Part shown: positions 8,674-17,694 of the stretch, in pieces
Position numbering within the stretch: position 1 is the first letter of the stretch
Layout: the number at the start of each line of letters is the position of its first letter
Assembly: GCA_030407005.1 (NCBI GenBank)
Contig: JAUDYN010000029.1
Coordinates: 1 to 20,168, forward strand
Length of the DNA stretch: 20,168 bases
Source of the DNA: Desarmillaria ectypa
Lineage: Eukaryota; Basidiomycota; Agaricomycetes; Agaricales; Physalacriaceae
Direction of reading: 5' to 3'
The notes under the pieces: generated by a model
Seen by the model: the letters and a program-made list of their open reading frames with translations, nothing else
Told to the model about the DNA's origin: nothing
The model's database searches: none
Translations under genes and position numbers: made by a program

Positions 8674-9300
8674 TCAGTCATTATCCTTCTTTAGATAGAG
8701 AAGGCCAATATCCTGGTTCCACTCAAAGTTAGCAAAGTGGGCCAGGTTTTCCACTATTTTCTTGAAGAGAGAATCATTAGAATACTGGTGCTGTATTGCC
8801 TTTTCAAAGTTGAGGCCATTGAGTGAGGGGATAACATTGAGCAATGTTGCCCCAGTCAAGTCTGGGTCAGTGCCGACTTTTTCCTGATCATGTGATCTTA
8901 CTTTGCTGGCACTTTGGGCATCAGTCTCTTCAGATCTACTGCCATCCTGACTTCTGTGCGACAAGTCCTTGCTCTTGGAACCTCTAGGCATGTCTCCTGA
9001 AGCTCTGGCAGGTTGTTTGGATAAGTTCTGGCTTGTATCCTTGAAGCTATGGCTTGATCTTGCAGAGATTTTGATGGTGAGCTTTTCCTGCTGTTTATCA
9101 TCATTTCCACTGCTTTCTGACCGCGTTTTGAGTTTGTTAATGAACTTAGGACTATTGCGACATGTACTGGACAATGATGAAGCCAAATTTTCAGTACTCC
9201 CACCCTCCTGTGTGCATCTAGGGCCAACAACATGTATATGACCTTTCATCCTCTTTGCAAACTCAAATGACATTTCTGGATGACCTGTATCTGCATTGGA
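8674..9300 (-). pseudogene. RNase H-integrase linker of element B, with a Ser/Lys-rich insert
   Basis: This segment joins RNase H to integrase in the same frame. It starts EFAKRMKGHIHVVGPR and ends with a conserved-looking lead-in to integrase (FKKIVENLAHFANFEW, then DIGLLYLK). Between them, about 8869-9201 encodes some 110 residues dominated by Ser, Lys, Arg, Gln and Asp, with no predicted fold. It is closed by TGA at 8674-8676, and a further TGA at 9301-9303 separates it from RNase H. I recognise no enzymatic motif in the insert. Confidence 0.75.
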
Positions 9301-10182
9301 TCATTTTGGGAGTGCTCTGGCATGGGTTGTACATGCTGCAAAGGCTTCCAAGCCTGATAGTAATGGTATGGTGATTCCATGATTGTTTAGGTGATCCATA
9401 CTGACATTATCATCATGAAGAGTGTATTCAGAGTGTGCGCGAACAGTACCAGGGGCATCGTTGGTGTATATGCATGAGAGGGCATCTGAGAGGACATTGG
9501 TTTCACCAGGTATGTATTGTATTTCAAAATCAAATGTGCTCATCTTTTTTAATCAATGTGCTTGCCTTTCTGTTAGATCTTTTTGCTTCATAAGGTGAAT
9601 TAATCTCTTATGATCTGTTATCCATGTGAAATGAATACCCTGTAGGACATCCCAGTGGCATAGCATCATTTCAAGACCCACTAGCATTTCTAGTTCATGA
9701 ACTGCATAATTCTGTTGCGCTGAACTGAGCTTCGCAGAATAGAAAGCTGCAACTTTGGCCTTCTGCCATTCATTACCTTGTGCAATATAGCCTGCAATGC
9801 TGGCAGAGCTCGCATCCATGACCATCCAGACAGGTTTATGATTCGGTGAGTATTCTAATAGTACTTGGCTATGGTTATGGTGATGCTCAACAATTTCCTT
9901 GATCTCATCAAAGGCTTGCTGTTCAGTGTAGGACCAATAAAATGGGATCATTGAGTCTGTGAGGGTATGAAGGATTCTCATGAGACCATGGATGTGAGGT
10001 AAGTCATCTGCAAGATATCCTACGCTTCTGAGGAATCCTGACAATAATCCTTTTGATGTAGGAGTCTTCCAGTTGATTACAGAGTCTATCTTATCAGGAT
10101 CCATACGTATTCTATTATCATCAATAATATGACCAAGTACTTTTATTTCTTTTGGTAAGAAGTTAAGTTTTGAGGCACTCAA
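9301..10182 (-). pseudogene. RT C-terminal part and RNase H of element B
   Basis: The segment begins with the RT palm/thumb end (LPKEIKVLGHIIDD, then LLSGFLRSVGYLADD) and continues into RNase H: VWMVMDASSASIAG, then AAFYSAKLSSAQQNY, HELEMLVGLEMML, WITDHKRLIHL and VLSDALSCIY. These carry the Asp-Glu-Asp pattern of retroelement RNase H. A TGA at 9553-9555 falls where related elements have Trp (RQAH-stop-LKK). The frame is otherwise continuous with RT upstream and the linker downstream. Confidence 0.88.
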
Positions 10183-10194
10183 GTATAATTGTTC

Positions 10195-10738
10195 TCACTT
10201 CAACACATCAATAATACATTTAACATGCTTAACATGATCCTCGACTGTGTCTGAATAGATGATAATATCATCTAGATAAACCTCCATGAAGACACCTATG
10301 TAGGGCGAGAAGATATGGTTCATCAGTGCCTGGTAAGTTGCAGGTGCATTGCAGTCACCCTGTTGTAGAATAAGACTGACCATATTTCCATCAGGAGTTG
10401 TGATAGTAGTCCTATCGACATGCTCAGGAATGATTTGGATTTGCTCATAGGCATCCTTGCCATCAATAATGCTTTGGTATTTGCATTTCACAACATGACA
10501 CAAGATCCCTTCAATGCTTGGAAGAGGTGCTGATACTTTGTGAGTGTTGGCATTGCATGATCACAAGTCAATGACAGTTTAGAGTAAGTGTTTTTGCTTC
10601 CCTACTTTTGGAATTAGCAATATTAGTACTGAATTCCCTGCAGTAGTAAGTAATCCCTTTGTTTTTGGTCCCATTGTGAGCAAAAAGCCTCAGGGCATCT
10701 AGATGGCCTCCAGGAATATGTCTTGTGCTCATCAATCA
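10195..10738 (-). pseudogene. Reverse transcriptase N-terminal and catalytic part of element B, frameshifted
   Basis: From about 10731 the frame HKTYSWRPSRCPEA is read, which is a frame change from the protease region. Near 10650 it changes again to the frame used for the rest of Pol (VSAPLPSIEGIL, then YQSIIDGKDAYEQI, LQQGDCNAPATYQALMNH and VYLDDIIIYSD). The catalytic YLDD is at 10267-10278. A TGA at 10195-10197 follows IIDVLK. The QQGDCNAPATYQ block in place of a GLxNAPATFQ-type motif sets this lineage apart from element A. Confidence 0.88.
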
Positions 10739-11375
10739 ATGGGATCTTATGGTTGATGGCCCATAGTGGTGGTAATGGTGTTTCTGAAGCTGTTTTGCAG
10801 ATGGGGCTGCATACTCATGAAGCTCTGCATGAACTTGCTCAAGTGCATCCTCACTAACCATCATAGCTTGAGTCTGAATTTGGCTAACATTATCATCCAC
10901 CATAGGCAATACCATGTTACTTCCAATCTCAATAGATAATGGATTAAAGCCAACATAAACATTATATTGGTACAATCATGAGGTTCCGAGGATCAAATCA
11001 TAGCCAGAGAGGTTTGCAATGTCAAAGTAATGTTCTGACTTGATGCTCTGGTACTTAAATTGAACCTTTGTCCCACAGAGAATCTTTGAATGAGATCCTT
11101 GGACTGCGAGGTGCAAGGGGATTGGCGATGGAAGGTATGTCTTGAATACCCTTAACTAATCCACTAATTGAGTAGACATGAAATCTCCCAGTGAGCCTAT
11201 ATCAACCAAAGCTTGGCATGGCTTTCCATTGATATCAATGACAATAACCAGAGGTCATGGCACCATATGGCTGATGTTCTTGACAACTGAGACATTTCAC
11301 TGGATAGTAGAGTATGTCTTTGGCTCGATTTGGACTCCTGCGATTCTCATAATATGAGTGTAGCCATTTTGTTCT
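10739..11375 (-). pseudogene. Aspartic protease region of element B, active-site motif altered
   Basis: The segment IDINGKPCQALVDIGSLGDF carries the protease active site, but the D-[ST]-G motif reads D-I-G (11195-11203). An ATA codon stands where ACA (Thr) would restore the family motif, a single C-to-T change. The second half reads NLSGYDLILGTS followed by a stop where related elements have Trp. Stops also fall near 11297, 11255 and 11157. The stretch down to 10739 is a hydrophilic connector before RT. The protease would be inactive even without the stops. Confidence 0.8.
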
Positions 11376-11527
11376 TCTCAATGCAAGTTGTCATTCATCA
11401 AGTGCAAGTAGCTATCAGCTGCTGCAACCATAGAATCAAGTTCTTTCTCAAATAGGTTTATTTCCATAGACTGCGAGAACAAGTGGGTAAGGAACTCATA
11501 TTCAACAGGGCTTTTCAGGCATTGTAG

Positions 11528-11734
11528 AAGATTTTCATAGACTTTATCAAGCTTCTTTTGGTACCAATTTGGCAGATTGAAGTTTGGATTGGTCAGGTAC
11601 TTGATTGGTACTGATGTTTTAAACTCACAATGAATATCCTCAATGATGTACTTTTGCGAGGGCTTTCTCAGGTGAGGATAAATGATGTACAGAACATCCT
11701 CTCCTATATTCTTGGATTCCTTGATAAACAAAAC
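11528..11734 (-). repeat. Spacer module copy 4 of element B
   Basis: It reads LFIKESKNIGED, then YIIEDIHCEF, and ends LTNPNFNLPNWYQKKLDK. It matches the other copies mainly in the terminal NPxFxxPxWY motif plus helix. Confidence 0.45.
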
Positions 11735-11821
11735 ATGCTTAGTCAAGGATTTTTGAGTGGCAGTGGCTAGTGGATATCCCATCTGAGGGTAATCCATGTT
11801 CTGAAAGGCAGGTATGTGGTC

Positions 11822-12007
11822 GAACATAGCCAGTTGCCTTCCCCAGAACTCTCCTGGACTAAATTGTGGGTCTAATATCCATGAGATAGATAATTCTCCT
11901 CCTAATCCTTGGTCATGGTCAATGAACTTAAGTATGTAATCTTCTTTAGATTCCCATACCATGAAGCGAAGATGACCATGAGGTTCTGAGATATCCCCTG
12001 GGTAAGG
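11822..12007 (-). repeat. Spacer module copy 3 of element B
   Basis: It begins QPYPGDISEP, continues LRFMVWESKEDYILKF and GELSISW, and ends ILDPQFSPGEFWGRQLAMF. It shares the PYPGD start, GEL(S/T)I strand and terminal motif with copy 2. Confidence 0.5.
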
Positions 12008-12457
12008 TTGGCTCTCATGAAGCTTTGCTTCAAGAGCTTTGGCAAGTACATTTTCCATTCTTTGAAGTCGTCATTGCTCAGATCTAACCTTGGTAGCTTC
12101 AGCATGCTTTAGTTTTTTGAAATAAAGCTCATCAAGAAGGAGTGACTCATATTGCATAGTCAAAAATGCCTTCAAGTTCTTCGATAACTATCTGATAGCA
12201 TCAAAGTATGGGTTTTCAAGTCTTATAGCCTCAATTTGAAGTATTACAAGGTTAGAATGGTCTATAACCATAAGCTTGTCTGATTGAACATCTCAGGTTA
12301 TACTGAACTAGTCATAGGGTGAAACTTGGCTCTCATTAAAGCCTAATTCCTTCAAGTTGAGGTAATTACTGATGCCATGGCTCAGAGTAAAGTGTAATCC
12401 TTAAATAAGGGCATCTTTAAGTTCTGAGGACTTGCTAAACCACTTTGCAGAATCAAA

Positions 12458-12664
12458 CAGCAGTGCAAGCAGTTTTGCACATTGCTTTGCATACCAAGCA
12501 CCAATTCAAAACTTCAGATTTCGAAGCAGGGATACCAAAATTGTGAGTTCACCATATTCTGATTCAGTATCCATAATAGTGAATATATTGTTGTTTAGAT
12601 GAAACACACTAAAGCGATAAGAGCTCACTGCTTCCCAACAAAGCTGATCCCCTGGATATGGTGC
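12458..12664 (-). repeat. Spacer module copy 2 of element B
   Basis: It begins APYPGDQLCWEAV, continues YRFSVFHLNNNIFTIMD and GELTILV, and ends LRNLKF-stop-IGAWYAKQCAKLL. The TGA lies at 12506-12508. Confidence 0.5.
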
Positions 12665-12679
12665 ATCATGGTTTAGGCT

Positions 12680-12871
12680 CATCTCAGCTGCATATTGATA
12701 GAAATCACCAATGCTATTAGGATACCAGTGAGGATCCATTACATGATGCAAGATGAAGTCTGAATACCCTGTTTCTGGATACCCAAAGACTTTCTTTACA
12801 TCATCTGCCCAGCAGTACAATGGTTTGCCATTGCAATCCTTGGAACAGGCATCTTTTTCAGACCATGAAAG
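12680..12871 (-). repeat. Spacer module copy 1 of element B
   Basis: It begins LSWSEKDACSKD, continues GKPLYCWADDVKKVFGY and ends VMDPHWYPNSIGDFYQYAAEM. Similarity is strongest in the terminal DPxW/F-P motif. Confidence 0.4.
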
Positions 12872-13060
12872 ACTAAAATTCTCAATTCCAGGAACTGGTA
12901 AGGTCTTATTACATTCTATACTTTCGAAATCACTAATGAAGGCTTCTAGATCATTCAATTCTAATTCATTTGAAGCATCAGAACTTGCCACTGAAGGTTT
13001 GGCCTCATTTTCAGACACATCAGGTGAGGTATAGAGTTCTCCAAGTGCTTATAATACCTA

Positions 13061-15790
13061 CTCCCTGTCCAACTCATAATCAGAACTTCCTAAATTATCT
13101 GTTTCTGAAACAGATTCAAGGTCTGGAATATCTTCATCAGATGAATGCTTGGGCTGTGACTGATCATCTTCCTCATTAGATATGAACATCATTCCAATTG
13201 AGATATGAGCTGCCATTTCTGTCATTTCAGCAAGATTCTGAAGGTTTTCATCAGCTAATTCATAATGCATGCTATGTGCTGAGAATTCTGGTGGTCCTTT
13301 CTTATTATTAGACTTGACCATATTATTATGAGGACAGTTCTAAGCCATATGTCCAACTTCCTCACAATTGAAACATTTATTAGCTGCTACTAATTCTGCT
13401 TTCTTACTGTCTGACATTTTGCCAGATTTGGATGATGTTGAAGGCTTTCCACCTCCTCCATTATACTCAGAATTGTGAGGCTTATTGGTTGAGCCTCCTT
13501 TGGATGATGACAATGCCTGGTTATGATCTGTAAAATGACCTAATGGAGCAGATCCACTATTTCAGGGTCCATTCTTGTAGTGAGAATAGCTTTTGTTGTT
13601 ATTATTATGCTTATTCTTCTTTAATGAGGTTCCATTATTTCTGTTACCATGGCCATTGTTATCTCCTTATGATGGCTTCTTTTTCTTGGTGTGGGGTGCA
13701 GCCTCAAGATCAGCCATCTCAATAAGTTCAGCTTCTTCAACAATGCGATGCCAACTATGAACTTCCTTATTCAGTTTTGCCCAGTAAAGTTCTCATTGCA
13801 TCTCTTTTCAGAATCCATCCCAAAGTTTGATAACACATTCATGTTTGCTAGTAACTCCAACAAGTCTATATAAGGTTTCAAGCTCATAAACATATTCTAA
13901 AACAGTATGATCATTTTGATAACATCTTTTTATTTTATCATGTTGCTGACTATAATAATTCAGAGGGAAACAAGCATTGAACATCCCACATAAGAATGTC
14001 AGCAGAGTCTATTCTGCATAATTCTTAGAGACCTTCTGGATGAAGTATGAGAGAGCTTTTCCTTTCAGGTAATGTGATGCCAAGAATACTTATTTGTCTC
14101 AAGGCACCTGACCTTCTTTGCAGAACTGAGTCATTTCCATTGTAAAACGGTGAAATTTCTCACCATCTGCAGTACTATCATATGAAGTTGGGGGAATTGG
14201 CTGAATTATTTTTTTTTGACCTTGTCTATTTCTTCTATGACTATAGCCATGTCGATGATGAGGTCTACATCTTCTGTGATAGCAATGGTGATGACTATGG
14301 TGAGATAAATCTGATGATGATCCATCACTAGGGCCCAATGAGCTCACATCTGACTCTGATGGATCACTGTCTGATGGAGAAGAGAATGAGTAGTCAGAAT
14401 CTGAGTCTGACTCATCACTAGAGGATGGATCAGAGCTTGAAGGCCCTGAATCAGAAGAGCTAGTCTGTCACCGGTATTTCTGTTTCTTATTTTTCTTTTT
14501 GTTAAGCTTTTATTTTCGTTCTGGTGAAACTTTCTTCTTGGCTTTACCCACTTGTAGGACATTTGCCAAGAAGCTATCAGCTGGAAGCTGGTCTGTCAGA
14601 CAAGTAGAGCCATGTCTGCTATTCTGATAGCTACTAGAGGATGCTTTAGATTTGCCCTGAATGACTTCTTTCATTCAATGATCAAATGCACTTGCCAATG
14701 GCTCAAGATCATGAACATTCTTCTTCTTTGAAATTCTTTTCTTTGATTTCTTAGGCCTTTTCTGATGTTTTTCAGGTTCAGGATTGTTCAAATCTTCATC
14801 TGAAGTTTTCTCAATGTCGAGAACATCATACCAGCCAGTTCTACCAATTAGTTTCTCAGTTCATAAAGCCTTGGACTTGCCAGAATCCTTGGTCTGCTTT
14901 GAAGATTTTCTGATGGCTGTGAATTCATCATCACGATGTGTCTCCATTTTAGGTTCATCCAAGTCACCATCAAATGATTCCTGTATCTCATCACGAACTT
15001 GGTTCCAGTTATTAAGTGCCTCACATTGAGCCTCAATATCCAATTCTGAATCATCAATCTCCTGATTATGGTCAATGAATTTTCCCTTTGTAACATAGGA
15101 GCTGGGGCCTGGTGTTGTGTTATGGGTCTCAGGTTGGTTTTGAATCTGTTCTTGAGTGATCCTATCCTGATGTTTTGCCAGGATTTCATGCTGTTTAGCT
15201 GTCAGATTGTGCTCTGCAGCTCTAACTGTGGAAGCTTGCTCCTTGGTAAGCTTTCTTGTTTCATGTTGTTCCTTGAAGTGAACTGCATGCCTGCTCAGGT
15301 CATCTAAGCTCTGAGTATGGCAAAGCCTTACTAGCCTAGCCGGTTGAGCAGAGGGAGGTTCCTCAGTATCTGTCTTACTTGATGCTTTCTCAGATTCCAT
15401 ACTAGTGCTAGATGTATCAGATTCATTTTCATCTTCTACATTACTACGATATAAATTCTTCTTTGAAATATTCGCAGCAGTCAGATTCCCTTGGGGACCA
15501 ACATCATCATTATCCTCCAATTCAGAAGAATATGACTTCTCCTCCTCCACATGTACATATGTGGAAGGAGGGTTTCTCAGTGTGGCTTTTCCAGACGCTG
15601 GAACACGGCTCGCAGCCGGACCAGGATCAGAGTCCTGAGCACTCACAGTGCTGGGTTCTGTCCGAAGTTTAGTATGATGAACAGCTGGTGATGGCTCACC
15701 AGATAACTCAGACAAGGGACTCTCTGCTTTTGGCGAGACCTGCCCTGTTGCAATAGTGTTGCAGCGGCTGCGCAAAGAATAACGAGACAT
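13061..15790 (-). pseudogene. Gag of element B, one frame with many nonsense codons
   Basis: The start ATG at 15790 (MSRYSLRSRC) is the first in a frame that continues without frameshift to 13061. In order: an acidic/Ser-Pro-rich N-terminal region of about 300 residues (SPLSELSGEPS; helical KLTKEQASTVRAAEHNL); a Lys-rich stretch; a Ser/Asp-rich then His/Arg-rich tract (about 14220-14460); a capsid-like domain (ASHYLKGKALSYFIQ, then LEYVYELETLYRLVG, about 13690-14100); an Asn-rich stretch; and a CCHC knuckle. Stops include TGA at 14861 and 14099, TAG at 14009 and 13340, and TAA at 13667. It would form the particle shell and bind RNA; no intact product remains. Confidence 0.8.
13334..13375 (-). 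other. CCHC zinc knuckle of element B Gag (interrupted)
   Basis: Translation gives CFNCEEVGHMA-stop-NC, a C-X2-C-X4-H-X4-C knuckle with all ligands kept but a TAG (13340-13342) inside the last spacer. Confidence 0.88.
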
Positions 15791-16210
15791 CCCAGTAATT
15801 AGACAGAGGGTTCAGGTGTCGAAATCGGAGTGGCCTCAGGTGATCAAGCCGTAGGTTTTCCAGAGATACGACAGAAAGAGAGAGATATAGAAGTGTTTAG
15901 AGAAAAAAGCGCAGATGTAGTTGAGAGATAGATATAGAAATAAGCAGAGAAACAGCCAATGGAGCTGTCAAAAATATGAGAGGGTGGCGAAAGTCACGGG
16001 CTCTCACAAGGAGCTTGACGCAAATAGTGACAGGTGTAAAGGCTGGTTATTGCGAAAAAACCCGAGCTACTACAACGGTACGTAGCTCTTTTATACTACT
16101 AACTAATATCAAATAGACAATATCGAACAAGGCGCGAACGGTGGAGCAGGTGGAGCGACAACAGGGTATGAAATGGAGGAAGGGACCGGGCCTGTAGCCG
16201 GCTCGTTACA
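15791..16210 (-). repeat. 5' LTR plus leader of element B (inner LTR edge unresolved)
   Basis: On the minus strand the block starts TGTAACGAGCCGGC at 16210 and holds a TATA box. It runs through a CT-rich, CpG-containing leader to the Gag ATG at 15790. A possible TACA terminus at 15916-15919 would give an LTR of about 295 bp, but no tRNA-complementary primer site beginning TGG is convincing next to it. The sequence just outside the outer edge is gtttc on the plus strand, a candidate 5-bp target duplication that needs the missing left end for proof. Confidence 0.65.
16089..16095 (-). promoter_or_regulatory. TATA box in the LTR of element B
   Basis: TATAAAA on the minus strand lies about 115 bp inside the LTR and about 300 bp before the Gag ATG, a plausible core promoter position for the element. 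Confidence 0.6.
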
Positions 16211-16314
16211 GTTTCCCGTCATGGGATATAATCTCGTCCAGGTCAGCAACTGAGACATTTGGGCTTCCGCGTCTAGTGACCTCCTTCTCTCTCACCGGAA
16301 AGCTGCACCAGATA

Positions 16315-16700
16315 ATGCACCCTGCCCTTTCGACTCTCGAGCTCGTGAATGAGATCTTCGAGCACGTAAGCAGGGACGACTTAGCTCGCAGCATGACCAC
16401 CGTTTGTAAACAATGGAGCGATGTCAGTGTTGAACTCATCTATCATGAACTAGACGAGTTTTCTCCTTTGCTATATCTAATCGGCGAAATTCAGTTGGAC
16501 TTGATAAATCTGGACGAATATTCTCAGAAAAATCTGCGTATATTCTCTCGATAATTCACCACTGGATTTTCAACATGATCCTTGGACTCTAGTCATTCAA
16601 ATCGATACATGAGGACTGGACCTGGTTCGATCACTAAAGTCGTCATGCACATGTCCAAGTCCTTTCCCTTTGCGAATCAGTCACAGAATGTGGACCATGT
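16315..16700 (+). pseudogene. F-box protein remnant
   Basis: From the ATG at 16315 the frame reads LSTLELVNEIFEHVSRDDLA, then VCKQWSDVSVELIYHELDEF and SPLLYLIGEI. This is the common fungal F-box start, in which the F-box binds Skp1 of SCF ubiquitin ligases. The frame closes at 16552-16554. A later segment in another frame (HEDWTWFDH-stop-SRHAHVQVLSL, about 16607-16680, TAA at 16635-16637) resembles the region that follows the F-box in such proteins. Either an intron plus a nonsense change, or a frameshift plus a stop, separates them. No leucine-rich repeats follow, and the next gene is on the other strand. I read it as a truncated, probably dead copy; a short expressed protein of about 79 residues is possible. 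Confidence 0.6.
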
Positions 16701-16895
16701 TGTGATCTGACACCCCTATTTTTCCTGGACTACTAACTGCAAACTAACCGCGTTAAAACAGAGAGGCAGACATGAATGTTTGAGGTGCTGAAGCATTTAG
16801 TTCGTTTTGCACGGAAAGAAACAACTTGCTTTTTGATGTGAATCTACCGTTAACATTCGCTTCGTTGTATCGTACACATATCCTATAGCAATATT
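16701..16895. other. Intergenic, probable UCH 3' UTR
   Basis: There is no coding signal in either direction. The AT-rich stretch near 16860-16890 lies just past the UCH stop and probably holds its 3' processing signals. No specific site can be supported. Confidence 0.4.
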
Positions 16896-17694
16896 TCAGA
16901 CGGGACTTCCTGCAGGAACAAGTGCCATCAAACTGAAGTTGGGATTTCCGTCCTGCTCCCGTTTGATAAACTCCTTCACCAAGCTCAGACCACCTTCGCT
17001 AAATAGGTCTTCGTTCCCCTTCAGCTTTATGCCTTTATCGACCGGTCCCTTCTTCCGACCATCCATCTCGTACAACTGGTTGTTCTTGAATGACTTTACG
17101 AAAGCCACATAATGATAATCAACTTCATCATTAGCATTGGGCGCTGCGGTCGAACCCTGAGCCGCTGCACGTGCATGGGCTTCTTCGAGCTCTTTAGAAT
17201 CTTCAAGAGCACGCGCACGCTCGACAGGATCCAACGGGACAACTTTGTCAAGTAGCGCGGCCAATTTTGAGGATGACGCTGTAAAGACATCAGTGAAAAT
17301 GTACGCATAGAGATACTTAGAAAAACGTACGGATCAGATTCTTTGCGTCCCCGTTGCAAACAGCATGAAGGATTGCATACAGCCCACAAGCGTTGTTGAT
17401 CGTCTGTCTAAACCAGACGACATCCTCCCCATCGCCCTTCCCCGCGTATGCTGAGCGTGTCGCTTCATCTGCCTTCTTTTGATTCTCGTATGCATCGCTA
17501 GTCGGGAACACCAGCACAAGCGCATAGACAGGCCGGTGCACCATTGCCATTAGATCAGGTTCCTCAACGGAGTAAACATCTTGGAACTGGAGGACGTCGA
17601 CGCCGAGATTTTGGATGAGCTCAGTGAAGACCTCCGGATTCGACTCGAGGGGAACGTAATGTTTACGGTACTCTTCTTTTTCCTCTGTTGCCAT
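16896..17694 (-). CDS. YUH1: Ubiquitin carboxyl-terminal hydrolase, UCH family (peptidase C12)
   Basis: A cysteine protease that removes small adducts from the C-terminus of ubiquitin (and Nedd8/Rub1 in some homologues), in cytosol and nucleus. It has two exons: 17694-17331 and 17278-16896, with a 52-nt intron (gtacg...acag on the minus strand, 17330-17279). Splicing gives NLI-PSSSKLAALLD and a protein of 248 residues, close to the usual 220-240. The catalytic set is complete: Gln97 (WFRQT, oxyanion), Cys103 (NNACGLYA), His177 (DYHYVAF) and Asp194 (YEMDGRKKG). An Ala-rich, charged stretch around residues 146-172 occupies the crossover-loop region. The start gives MATEEKEEYRKHYVPLESNP, matching the family N-terminus. 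It is divergently oriented to the RidA gene. The symbol is by family resemblance to yeast YUH1 / human UCHL3. Confidence 0.93.

Larger units (their letters stand above)
11378..13058 (-). pseudogene. Unusual spacer of element B between zinc knuckle and protease, with four related modules
   Basis: About 550 codons lie in a single frame with at least seven stops. No known enzymatic domain is recognisable. A motif of the form hydrophobic-x-(D/N)-P-x-(F/W)-x-P-x-x-(W/F)-(Y/W) followed by a helix recurs: VMDPHWYPNSIGDFYQY, LRNLKF-stop-IGAWYAKQ, ILDPQFSPGEFWGRQ and LTNPNFNLPNWYQKK. Two copies begin with PYPGD, and three carry an R(F)xVx-type or similar strand before the motif. The remaining parts are acidic (SNELELNDLEAFISDFE) or helical. 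Position suggests a part of the Gag-Pol polyprotein released by protease, of unknown role. I know of no standard gypsy domain at this place. Confidence 0.6.
7918..16210 (-). mobile_element. Element B: degenerate Ty3/gypsy LTR retrotransposon, 3' end truncated at element A
   Basis: Read on the minus strand the order is LTR (outer edge 16210), Gag start at 15790, acidic/His-rich Gag, CCHC knuckle (13334-13375), a long unusual spacer, protease (near 11200), RT with YLDD (10267-10278), RNase H, a Ser-rich linker and integrase ending near 7918. Its sequence is clearly different from element A, so it is a separate lineage. From 15790 to about 10739 one frame is kept and from about 10650 to 7918 a second. 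Two frame changes fall in the RT N-terminus, and many stops of all three types occur throughout. The integrase C-terminus and 3' LTR are absent and presumably lie left of element A, or are deleted. Confidence 0.88.

Noticed and set aside
16206..16439. Minus-strand open frame opposite the F-box start
   Set aside because: Antisense to a recognisable F-box, with no motif of its own.
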